64,000 nt of DNA from Tulasnella sp. 424 (taxonomy: Eukaryota > Basidiomycota > Agaricomycetes > Cantharellales > Tulasnellaceae): contig WSUB01000137.1 in NCBI GenBank assembly GCA_019633425.1, positions 49,747 to 113,746 on the forward strand, given 5' to 3'. Position numbers and translations under genes: made by a program. The stretch's first letter is position 1, and each line of letters opens with the position of its first letter. Positions 1-10,165 of the stretch are shown here, piece after piece. The notes beneath the pieces are model-generated. The model was not told the origin of the DNA, searched no databases, and saw only the letters and a program-made list of their open reading frames with translations.

Positions 1-964
1 GAGCCCTGAGTAATCCTGCCGATGAACTCTCCTGCGATCCACAATAGTTCCTCCCTTAAGGAGATGCAAAACCAGATCGCACCCATGATAAAAGATTTGC
101 CTGCCTCGAACACCACCGACGCCCAGTGTAGGAGAAGCAATATTGCTCCCCTTATGGGACGTGGGGTCAATTGAAAAAGATGGGACAACGGGCTTTTGAA
201 CGGACACCAATGGTCGCACGCAGCACAAACTGCCATCAAAACGATACACGCCAGAGCGAGTCCTATCGGTGCTGCTACCGTGTAGCACATTGGCCCGCTC
301 AACGTTCCAAGGTATAGAACGAATGAAATGCAAAATATGACCAGGCCCGATTGGAGTAGTGAGGGAAGGATGTCGTCCAAAATTGCCTCTAGGCGCCACC
401 GCTTCGCGCCTAGATATCGTCGAAGCTGCTCCCATCGCTGAGCTTCGGCACCGCCACCACTCCGCTTGCGGTAGTAAACCAACCATTGTTGGCCGAGGAC
501 TGCCAGGAAGGCTGCTAGGAGGGCGAGTGTCAGACTGAGCGAGAAGAGGATGTTGATTGGGATGATGCCAGAGGCGGGTGAGAAAGAAGCTGAGGGGAGG
601 TCCTCAGCGGAGTGGATACTGCCATTTCCTCCAGTGACGAACTGCAGAAGAAGTGCATTGGTGTCGTCAGCAGGGTCTGCGCTCATCCCCGGAAGCGTGA
701 GCGCCAAGAATGCAGAGTTGACACCGGCAAACAGACCGGCCTAAGTGGAGAACGTTTTCAGAGAGAGTTCATGACTTAGATGAGGGTTCCCGCACGTACG
801 AAAATGAGAATGCCATCGAGCTGAGATTTGAGACTCGTGACCATGTCTTCATCAATCTCGTCCGCTAGCGTGTCGTAGTACTTGTAGAAGCGTCCTCCAT
901 CTTCTCCAAATTCCTTGGGAATTTCGGGAAGGACTTTGAGCTTTTCTTCGTATCGCGTATTCAT
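1..964 (-). CDS. DUF6535 membrane protein, copy A (3' part beyond the left edge)
   Basis: Exon 1 is 964-800 and encodes the acidic N-terminus (Met-Asn-Thr-Arg-Tyr-Glu-Glu start, then DGGRFYKYYDTLADEIDEDM). A 59-bp intron (donor GTACGT, acceptor TTAG) separates it from exon 2, which starts at 740 and stays open to base 1. Exon 2 encodes the four membrane segments and the conserved CPFKSPLSHLFQ stretch that follows them. The visible part shows no stop or frameshift. The start was chosen because the same Met opens exon 1 in most copies and the sequence upstream of it is spacer. The soluble C-terminal region lies outside the window, so intactness cannot be judged. Confidence 0.85.
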
Positions 965-1499
965 GAGGGGAAGTGGTTCGAGTGGTTTGGTGGATGTAAT
1001 GCAAAGTACATCCGGTTTACACGAGGCCGACGGCAAACCCGCTCCTCCGTTTCACGGAACCAGATGCAAAGCGAATTGGTCATCACGCAAACTTCCCACC
1101 TGAACCGTCTCATTCCTTAATCTATTGGAGGGCGTACTAAAGGGATGCGACAAGAGGGGGAGGGGGAGGGACAAGACTAGGACTAGACCCTCGACCGAAG
1201 GACGCCGAACTGGGACTGGTACTGTTGTGGCACACCCGTCACCTGGAACGTCCCCAACTCAGATGGCGAAGGGGATACATTCTCACTGAGATGCGATAGG
1301 ATTGGGTGGACACTGTAGCTGTTGGGATACTATATACGCAGAAGCAGTTCGCTGTGGAGAGCAGGCGGTCGGGTAGTCCAGAGTGCGATTTACCCGCGGT
1401 TCAAAGCTAAGGCGACGTCACGCGCGCCGCTTCCTCAGCCCTTCTTTCGCAGTTCCACCAATCCTATTATCAGCGACTATATCTTCCCTCCCTCATATC
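965..1499. promoter_or_regulatory. Divergent promoter interval A, with plus-strand TATA block near 1330
   Basis: This gap separates the minus-strand DUF6535 gene from the plus-strand F-box-like relic. It holds a block found upstream of every plus-strand gene in the array: CTATATAC at 1330-1337 followed by GCAGAAGCAG and TTCGCTGTGG. A second conserved block near 1125-1200 (GGAGGGCGTACTAA, then a purine-rich GACAAGAGGGGGAGGGGGAG run) lies nearer the DUF6535 start. I see no clear TATA box on the minus strand. Role as a two-way promoter is inferred from position and conservation. Confidence 0.5.
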
Positions 1500-3240
1500 A
1501 TGTCTATCTGCTCTTTTGCTCGTCAAAAATACCTATCAACCCCGTATGAGGTGGGAATAGATTGTATCATGGCTTCGTTACGCAGGTCCAGTCTTCCACT
1601 ACATGAGCCTTCTCCTCCATTCACTTGACTGGCCGGCCTGCGAAACACAGACGTCCCATGCGATGGTACCGTGTCGAAACTCGACGAAAATACTTTCGCT
1701 GCTTCTTGAGCCACACATGTCGTCCCCGTTCTGATAGTGGCCTCATTCTGGTGCGTTTGCCAAGATATTTTATAGTACAATTGATATCATGCGGGCGCTG
1801 AGCGACAACCTCCCGTGCCCTTAGTTCCTCACTTTCACTTTTTCAAATTCTTCGCAGCCACACCCACAATGTTATGTCTAAGGACCGGTGTTCCTCGAAA
1901 GGACATCGGTTTTGGGCTATAGAAACGTATCGCCAGAGGTAAGTTGCGTGCCTCCCGAGGCCTCTATTGTTCTGAAACCTCCGTCGTCGAACAGAACTTC
2001 GCAGATCCTGGACCTAGCTCCTAGAATTATTACTATACACTATGTAGCAGGTTCAGTGTCTAAGCACGTTGGCCACTTTAGCCACGTCAGCGGCTGTCCT
2101 CCAAGAGGAGGCCGAGCAATTCTTGTATCGCACCATCGCGATCCGAAGCCCAGCCAACCTCCCATCACCTTTTCCCCTTCTCCCTCGATTGGAAAAGTGC
2201 AATCGGGGCGGTCGCAACTCAGTTCACTCTCTCTCATTCACGTTGCAGCACGTTGCTCGGGGATGAATGCAAGACCGAAACCTCGACGATTTTCAGGAGA
2301 TTCTTCCAGCCACACCCAATCGTACCGACCTTTGATTTTGAGCGCGAATCCCGACGGAAAGGGTTTCCCTTCCACTTCCTCGTAACAGTAGTTCATCACG
2401 CGTTTCGACAACCGGTCGGAACTCTCGGAATCGAGCCAGCACCCGGATCAACTCGTTCAGTTCCTTGAAGTTCCGCCGAGGGCCTAAGTCCTCGAACTAT
2501 ATCCTGCCTCCAGTATCCCCACCAACGTCTCAGCCCTCCCAAGCGACGCCCTGCCAAATCTTACCAACATCGCCGCGGGAGTTTTCAACGTTCTCCAACT
2601 CGTCCTGGCAGGCCGTCCGGTCACCTTTGTCATTCTGCGTGACTGGTTGGAACAGGGTCGCGTGGTGGATGTAGCCACCTTCGCTGAATGTTACGGGCAT
2701 GCAGAATTAGGCGGCACGGACATGTGAGGGTCGTTCACATGTGCGTACGGTTTGGCACTTTTGCCAATGCAGTTTCGAGTCCGATAGCGCGTTTAACACC
2801 ACGTCTTGTCAGTGTTGTTTTGCATGCTTGGGAGGCCTCCTCCCAGAGTCAGGAGATAGCGCAGTCACCTCTCCGGTTGTTTATATTCGTTGTTCCGGCA
2901 CGGGCTCGCCAAATTCCGCCAGCACACGAATGTGTCCCTCAAGCTCAGCCTCGACCAAGCGCCTCGAAGACGAGCCGCGGGCATTTGAAACCTATACGGC
3001 AACTTCGACACATATGGAATACCCAAGAAAGTCGCAGCTCGAAAACGAAGAGCCGCTGGAAATGCCCGCTCGGGGAAACTGGGATCTCCAAGTGATAATG
3101 GTGGAATGGGTCGTGCTAGGAAGCGCTTAGCCTCCGGACTGTCAGGATACACCTACTGGGACACTACGTGCCCACTGTTCGTCGCTTTGGATCCACAAAT
3201 TCCTATTCTACTTAAGTGGTGAGCCACTCGGCGACAAACC
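1500..3240 (+). pseudogene. F-box/LRR-like gene relic, spacer A-B
   Basis: A plausible first exon starts at ATG 1500 (MSICSFARQKYLSTPYE) and ends at a GTGGGA donor. Near 1999-2130 the translation reads like an F-box: an LPPR-type start in one frame and TLATSAAVLQEEAEQFLYR in another, about one base out of register. Further on, pieces resembling a leucine-rich C-terminal half (FNVLQLVLAGRPVTFVILRDW near 2580-2650) sit in changing frames. The same register break occurs in the other copies, so I read it as an old pseudogene carried along by unit duplication. An intact gene with unrecognised introns is less likely. The F-box assignment rests on motif likeness only. Confidence 0.4.
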
Positions 3241-4086
3241 CGCTTGGATACGTCGCACTGATGCCTTCAGACTCGGCTCAACCAGGAAGAACTAGAACCT
3301 CGGACTGTCAAGGCTTTCCATCGACGTACAAATTAGCGTGACCCCGTCGACCAAACCATACGACTCTATTGGAGGTCAGAACGAATCCAAAGAATGACCG
3401 AAAACATCCGAAACATGAGGTGGGAGCGACGTTGGAAAGAAGACGCGGGTTATCGACCGTTTTGAATCCGTACCTTTGACTCCTACCCAACCGCTCTTCG
3501 CTACTCTGTATTTCGCGGGATACACCAAAGCATTGAATTTATTGGAGGAATTTGGCTCGGGAGAACCCCAACGAGCTAGCGCTTCGGGTGAGTTGTCAGA
3601 TCTTTCGACGTTTAAGAGGATGACGGTGGAACGAAGTGACGTGGCCATCACGACGGAGACGTTTGATTCCTCGCCATCTCGCTGATTCGATCAGAAGAGC
3701 GGCAGGAGAGTCTGTAGTCGATATGCGAAGGGTCGAAGTCGTCGTGCGCTATTTGACACCCGTAGTCGTTTTCAACTTGCTAGTCGATGTCAAGCAACAC
3801 GTGTTAGATTTAAGTCGTGCGACGTCTCGAATTAGGATGGGAGTGTTACAAGGGACGTTTTCTAGGAATATTATAAAAAAAGCGCAACTTGGCTCAGCTG
3901 CCATTGGGTAAGGCCCAAGACGAGTACCGGGACTAAGCTTGGCGAGACAACAACTATCCGGTACCGCAGTATTTTCGCGAAACACGGTATAGAGAAACGG
4001 AAAGTGACCTGCAGCAGCCCGAGAGAGGCTTATTTGGTTCCAGGTAACCGGGTTGTGCATGATATCCTCAACCAACGTCTCCCTGA
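3241..4086 (+). pseudogene. Spacer A-B 3' part with alpha/beta-hydrolase tail remnant
   Basis: About 850 bases with no intact gene. Around 3618-3690 the plus strand encodes RMTVERSDVAITTETFDSS, a decayed match to the C-terminal stretch RMMVEGSGVNIATEIFDSGHS of the fuller hydrolase pseudogenes elsewhere in the array. It is preceded by a GTGAGT...TTTAAG stretch that could be an old intron. The rest is shared spacer leading to the end of copy B. I call this the type 1 spacer tail; it also follows copies D, E and I. Confidence 0.45.
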
Positions 4087-6829
4087 TCATAGTAGGGGGT
4101 AGCAGGAAAATTTCCCGCCAGGCAGGTTCCGTCCGCCAACCCGGATTGGCAAGGGGTCCGCCTGCGGGTGAAAGAAAAAGGGAGTCAGTACAGGTCCCAA
4201 CTCTTGAGGCTGACAAACACCATCACCGGGTCGGTAGCCTTCTGGACAGCGGGAACGACAGATTCCAGTCGAGCGAAGCAAGCGACTAGCTCGTCGTAAA
4301 CAGATCTGTACCTAGATGGGTCCACTTTCAAATTGTCAGATTCCCCTTCGCGAGCATAAAGGGCTGGGCTGAAGTATAGGAGATAATCACGAATGCGGAG
4401 AAAGTTTGAGAATGCGGAAACATCGACCGTGCTGGGCTTCCTTGTCCAAATCTGCTCAGCAGAATTCAAACAAGCTTTCAGCTCACTGGAGAGGTCGATG
4501 ATGAGATTTCTGCAGCCGAATGTGAAGGTGGTCAGTTGGAAACGAAGATTTCGGAAAGCGGCAAGCACTGACCCGAAATCAGCGTCGAACGTCGGATGCT
4601 CAAAGGGCCAAACAATAACGTTGATGCAGCGCGCTACAAGATCCTTTTCTGTGTGTTTGGAGAGTTGGTTCCAAGTCTCCTGATGAATAATGTTTTGAAA
4701 AAGATCCATCGCATGCTTCGCAATTAACTTAAGTTGGCCAGAGCGACCCGAACGTGGCTCTAGCGAAGCGCAGGCTCGTTCCAGCAACATGACGCACACG
4801 CCATCGGATGGCCGGGACGGCGAGTCAACGCTGGGGAATACGTTGAGGGCGTCATCAACCGCGCTTGCCGCATCGCCACTGAAGGGGTTTTTGAGTTCCG
4901 GACAGCAAAAACGAATCACGTTCTGCTCACCGTGTATCATAAATGCCTGCTATTTTACACACGGCAGGCCAAATCCTCCTCTCTCGAGGAGCCCGATCGC
5001 TTTCTCGGGCCATGTAAGCTTCCACAGTCCAGGCTAGTAGACGTGTGACCAGGGTGGCCTCCCCTTCTGTGAAATGCGCCCAGGAAGTGGAGAATTGTTC
5101 GAACCAGTTGTCCATTCTATCTTGCGATGATGGGTCATTAAGTAGTATGCGGAGCAACGATGACATCATGCATTGGGCGCAGTGTGGGCATGAGGACCCG
5201 ACCTCAAAATCCGTTATGAACAATAAGGCGTTGCTAATCCTCTTAAGGACATTGGACAGTTCTTTATCATCAGGATATCGGCTCCATGTGTGGGAAGGGG
5301 CCGATGAGCGTTCGTCAGGGGGAAAAATAAATGCAAGAGATGAAGACGACGGAATAAGATGGAGCAACGAATTAGAAAATGCTACCATTTCTACGGCACG
5401 TGGATCTGAATGTCCAATTTCAGAGAGGATCCACAGCTCGGCTCGCCAAGGCTCACTAAGGCGAGAATAAAATTCGTCGTCAGAAAGAAGCCAGCTTGCT
5501 TCCTCCTCGGATGTTATTGCTTGGAGATTAACTGCAGCATAGATGAGCGCATTTGTATCTTCCGAGGTGCAGATAACACGTTTCGCTGCCATCGACTTCA
5601 GACGGTCAACAGGCTCTGCACGGCGAGTCTGGACATTCTTCGCAACCCATAATGCAATGCTTCCCCAGTTGAACCTTGGCGCCCGGGTGCCCCCACGCCA
5701 CCCCGACTCGAGAATGGGAACCCGAGTAACCTCTCTGATGAACTTAACTGTGCTCCGGAATGTTGTCCGCGTTCGGAAGGTGCAAGTCCGGATCGCTGAC
5801 CGGGTGGCAGTAATGATAAAATGTTGCCCTACTTCCGACATGTCCCCACCCTCCGATGACCGGTGAACGAGGCCCTGAGTAGTCTTGCTGATGAACTGTT
5901 TTGCTCTCCGGATTTTCAGCCTGCAAAACCAGATCACCTCCTCGATTAAAGGTGCGCCTTTCTCGAACACCACCGACGCCCAGTGTAGGAGAAGCAATAC
6001 TGGTCCCCTTATGAGGCGTGATGTAATTTGAAAAAGATGAGACAACGGGCTTTTGAACGGACACCAATGGTCGTAAGCAGCACAAACTGCCATCAAAACG
6101 ATACACGCAAGAGCAAGTCCAATTGGAGCTGCTACCGTGTAGCACATTGGCCCGCTCAACGTTCCAAGGTATAGAACGAATGAAATGCAAAATATGACCA
6201 GGCCCAATTGGAGTAGTGAGGGCAGGATGTCGTCCAAAATTGCCTCTAGACGCCATCGCTTGGCGCCTAGATATCGTCGAAGCTGCTCCCATCGCTGAGC
6301 TTCGGCACCACCGCCACTGCGCTTGCGGTAGTACATCAACCATTGTTGGCCCAAGACTGCTAGGAAGGCTGCTAAAAGAGCGAGTGTCAGACTGAGCGAG
6401 AAGAGGATGTTGATTGGGATAATGCCAGAGGTGGGTGAGAAGGATGCTGAGGGGAGATCCTCAGCGGAGTGTATAGTGCCATTGCCTCCAGTAACAAGCT
6501 GGAGAAGAAGTGCATTGGTGTCGTCAGCAGGGTCTGCGCTCATCCCCGGAAGCGTGAGCGCCAGGAAGGCAGTGTTGACCCCAGCAAACAGACCAGCCTG
6601 AGTAGAGATAATGTGAACCGTTTAAGAGAGCGTTATGGTTTAGACTGAAGGTTACCGTACGTACGAAAATGAGAATGCCATCGAGCTGAGATTTGAGACT
6701 CTTGACCATGTCTTCATCAATCTCGTCCGCTAGGGTGTCGTAGTACTTGTAGAAGCGTCCTCCATCTTCTCCAAATTGCTTGGGGATTTCTGGAAGGACT
6801 TTGAGCTTTTCTTCGGGTTGCGTATTCAT
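4087..6829 (-). CDS. DUF6535 four-TM membrane protein, copy B (intact, 854 aa)
   Basis: Exons 6829-6665, 6597-4931, 4878-4221 and 4161-4087 total 2565 nt, an exact number of codons. Intron 2 is 52 bp. Predicted layout: acidic N-terminus (residues 1-45); membrane segments at about 48-70, 114-138, 178-200 and 206-228; a basic loop with RKRSGGGAEAQRWEQLRRYLGAKRW between the second and third; then a soluble region with a cysteine motif (here CPHCAQC) near residue 530 and a conserved C-terminal block (TWNQLSKHTEKDLVARCINV). DUF6535 has no established biochemical role that I know of, so function is unknown; a membrane location is inferred from the hydrophobic segments. The short exon 4 ends in GGKFSCYPLL. 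Intron 3 uses a GTGTTT donor, weaker than GTGAGT in copies F, G and H. Confidence 0.87.
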
Positions 6830-7399
6830 GAGGGGGAAGTGGTTCGAGTGGTTTTGGTGGGTGGACGAAGTACATTCGGTTTACACGAGGACGTCGGGCA
6901 AGCCCCAACTATTCCGCTCTTCCGTCTCACCGAACCTGATGCAAAACGAGTTGGTCATCACCCAAACGTCCCACATCAACAGCCTCATTCCCTGATGTAA
7001 GAGGAACTAATCTATTGGAGGGCGTACTAAGGGAATGCGACAAGAGGGAGAGGGACCAGACTAGGACCAGACCCTCGACCAAAGAACGCCAAACTGGTAT
7101 CAACGTTGTGACCGTCACACGAAACGTCCCCAATTCAGATGACAAAGGGGAGACACTCTCACTGAGATGCGATAGGACTGGGTGGGCGCTAAAGCTATTG
7201 GAAGGGATCCTATATATTTAAGGGTACACACGCAGAAGCAGTTCGCTGTGGAGAGCCAGCCGTAGGGTAGTCCAGGGTGCGATTTGCCCGCGGTTCAAAG
7301 GCGAGGCGACCGTGACGTCACGCCCGCCGCTTTCCATCCTTTTGCGTTCCAGCAATCCCATTATCAGCGACCATATCTTCTCTCCCTCATACCAAGCCT
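6830..7399. promoter_or_regulatory. Divergent promoter interval B
   Basis: Holds the conserved plus-strand TATA block (CTATATATTTAAGGGTACACACGCAGAAGC begins near 7210; only its first bases are TATA-like) and the purine-rich block near 7020-7060 in front of the DUF6535 start. The downstream ATG of the F-box-like relic is lost: the copy reads ACCAAGCC where others read ACCATGTC. Confidence 0.45.
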
Positions 7400-9065
7400 A
7401 TCTCATCTTTGCTCCTCAAGAATACCTATCAATCCTGTATGAGGTGGGACAGACGGTATCATACCCTGATGGCGCAGGTCCCGGGCCGGTCTTCCACGAC
7501 ATGAAACTTCTCGTTCATTCACTTCAGCAACTTGACGAGCCTCAGCAACACAGACGTCCCATCCAATGGTACGATGTCGAAGCATGATAAAAATCCTTCC
7601 GCTGCTTACTGGGCCACACATGAGGTCCCGGTTCCGGTAGTGGCCTCATGCTTTTTGGTGCGTTTGCCAGGATATTTATACAAATGATGCGGGCACTGAG
7701 CGACAACCTACCGTGCTCTTAGTTCCTCACTTTCACTTTTTACACCCTTCGCAACCACACCTTTCATGTCATGGGGCCCGGTGTTCCTAGAGAAGACGTC
7801 TGTTTTGGCTATCAAGACGTATTACCGGAGGTATGTTTCGTGGCTCCCAAGGCTTCTAGTGTTCTGAGACCTCCGTCGTCGAACAGAATCTCACAAATCC
7901 CGGACCTACCTCCTGGAGTTATTGTTATACGCCAGGCAGCAAGTTCAGTGTCGAAGCACCTTGGCTACGTTGGCCACGTCAGCGTCTATCCTCCAAGAGG
8001 AGGCCGAGCAATTCTTGTACCGCATCATCTCAATCCGAAGCCCGGCCACCTCCCATCACCTTTTTCCCGCTCCCTTGATTGGAAAGGTAGAACCCGGGCG
8101 GTCGCAACTCGGTTCGCTCTCTGGCATTCAAGTTGCTCGACGATGAATGCAAAGACCGAAGCCTCGGGAGATCCTTCCGGCCACACCCAATCTTACCGCC
8201 CTTTGATTTTGGGCGCGAATCCCGACCGAGAGGGCTTCCCTTCCATTACCCCATAACAGTAGTCCATCACGCGTTTCAACAACCAGTCAGAACTCTCGGA
8301 GTCGAGCCTACACCCGGATCAACTCGTTCAGTTCCTTGAAGTTCCGCCAAGGGTCCAAGTCCTCGAACTATATCCCGCCTCCAGCATCCCCGATAATCCC
8401 ATCACCGTCTCAGCCCTCCCAAGCGACGCCCTGCCAAATTTTACCAACATCGCAGCGGGGGTTTTCAACGTTCTCCAACTCGTCCTGGCAGACTGTCCGG
8501 TCACCTCTGTCATTCTGCGTGACTGGTTGGAACGGGGTCGCGTGGGTGGATGTAGCCAACTTGGCTGAATGTCACGGGCTTGCAGAATTAGGCGGCACGT
8601 ACATGTGAGGGCCGTTTACAGGTGCGTACGGTTTGGCGCTTTTGCCGATGCAGTTTCGAGTCCGATAGCGTGTTTAACACCACGTCTTGTCAGTGTTGTT
8701 TTGCATGCTTGGGAGGCCTCCTCCCAAAGTCAGGAGATAGCGCGGTCACTTCTCCGGTTGTTTATATTCTTTGTATCCGGCACGGGCTCGCCAAATGCCG
8801 CCAGCAGACGGATGTGTCCCTCAAGCTCGTCGAGGCCGTGACCGAGCGCCCCGAAGACGAGCTGCGGGCATTTGAAACCTATACGGCACCTTCGTCGACA
8901 ACCACGACTCGCTGGAAATGCCCGCAAGGGAAAACGGGATCTCGAAGTGATAATGGTGGAATGGGTCGTGCTAGGAAGCGCGTTAGCCTCCGGACTGTCA
9001 AGATACACCTTCTGGGACACTACGTGCACACTATTCGTCGCTTTGGATTTATTCTACTCAAGTGG
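7400..9065 (+). pseudogene. F-box/LRR-like gene relic, spacer B-C
   Basis: Same relic as in spacer A-B, with its first start codon mutated (ATG to AAG near 7394). The F-box-like residues SASILQEEAEQFLYR are encoded near 7980-8020 in a different frame from the upstream LPPG part. The C-terminal half includes VIMVEWVVLGSALASGLSRYTFWDT near 8950-9020. About 60 bp are missing near 8885-8910 relative to other copies. No continuous coding frame can be drawn. Confidence 0.4.
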
Positions 9066-9318
9066 TGAGCTACTCGGAAACAAACCCGTTTGGCTACGTC
9101 ACACTGACTCGGACGCCTTCGGACTCGGCACAACCAGGAAGAACTAGAACCTCCCACTGTCAAGGGTTTCTATCGACATATCAATTAGCCTCGCTACGTC
9201 AACTAAAACACACGACTTCAACGGGGGCATCAAAGCATTTATTCATTGTGGGAATTTGGCTTGGGAGAACCTCAACGAACCAGCGCTTCAGGTGAGTTGT
9301 CAGATTTTTCGAGTTTAC
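9066..9318 (+). other. Spacer B-C, middle part
   Basis: Shared spacer with no gene. It ends at the stretch CAGATTTTTCGAGTTTA, where the foreign fragment begins at 9319. Confidence 0.5.
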
Positions 9319-9657
9319 GAGCCCCATGCACATCCCTTGCTGATTACAGCCCATATAGAAATTTCTCGCCCACGATTTCACCACCGTCCTTTTGGTGGGA
9401 GGGAGACGGACCTGGAGTCAGAGGAGCGCGAAAATTCTATCATCAAGGACGATACCATCCGCCGACATGTATACCCTCTTATAAACTATACAGCATATGA
9501 CGTTAGAAGCGGCCAGGACATCATCAGTCCCCGAATCCCGAGCCGTTCGCTCGTAATGGTACCCGCGGCAGTGCGTGACCACCCTCCCTGGGATGCTCAG
9601 GTCTTCGGAATATACGACCTTCAAGTCTCTCCGTTTCGGCAAGATCCGAAGCTAGGA
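9319..9657 (+). other. Foreign 339-bp coding fragment in spacer B-C
   Basis: Found in no other spacer. The plus-strand frame reads VYPLINYTAYDVRSGQDIIS near 9466-9525 and then MVPAAVRDHPPWDAQVFGIY near 9556-9615. This resembles a C-terminal segment I associate with large uncharacterised Agaricomycete proteins, often mobile-element linked (a YTxYDxRRxQDxIxPR motif followed by HPxWYAxVxGIxHV). That recognition is from memory and unconfirmed. The left break follows GAGTTTA and the right break precedes AGCGTGTTCCTCGCC of the hydrolase tail, so the fragment replaces part of the spacer. Confidence 0.5.
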
Positions 9658-10165
9658 AGCGTGTTCCTCGCCATACGAGAAAGGTCTCAGATTTGATCAG
9701 AAGAGCGGCAGGAGAGTCGGTATAGTCTGAGACGTAAACCACATCGGGGGGCAAAACTCCGAAAAACGCTCGACGTCGTCAGGTTGTTTGATAATTGTTG
9801 TAGTTTTGGACTTGTTAGTTGATTTCAAGTAATACCCGCATTTTTTTTCGGTTGTGTGATGCAGGCCGCTCTCGAAATTAGGGGTGTGGCGATTTTTCAC
9901 AATAGGTATTCGATATGTAGTATTATGAACAAAGCTCAACCTGGGCCGAGTACGGAAGACAACCGTGACACGACTCTCCGTGGGTGAAACAAAAATGAAT
10001 CCTTGAGACCAAACTTGACGAGACAACAGATATCCATTAGCGCAGTATTTGTACGCGACGCTATATCTGATTTATGAGAAAACGAACGCAACTTGCAGCA
10101 ACCGGAAGGAGACTTACTCAGTTCCGGGCAACTGCCTCGTGGATCCTCCGTCGACGTCTCCCCGA
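9658..10165 (+). pseudogene. Hydrolase tail remnant and type 2 spacer tail, upstream of copy C end
   Basis: Begins with the hydrolase C-terminal codons (VFLAIRERSQI), then runs through a T-rich tract near 9842 to the end of copy C. This tail (type 2) matches those beside copies F, G and H and differs from the type 1 tail beside B, D, E and I. Confidence 0.5.

Noticed and set aside
550..744. A 64-codon plus-strand ORF repeated in every unit (also near 6407, 12555, 18432, 27252, 38870, 46665, 52545)
   Set aside because: It is exactly antisense to the conserved start of DUF6535 exon 2, and its conservation follows from that coding strand.
4185..4940. A 251-codon minus-strand ORF as a separate gene
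   Set aside because: It is DUF6535 exon 3 read through intron 2 from an intronic ATG. Splicing at 4930/4878 joins it in frame to exon 2.
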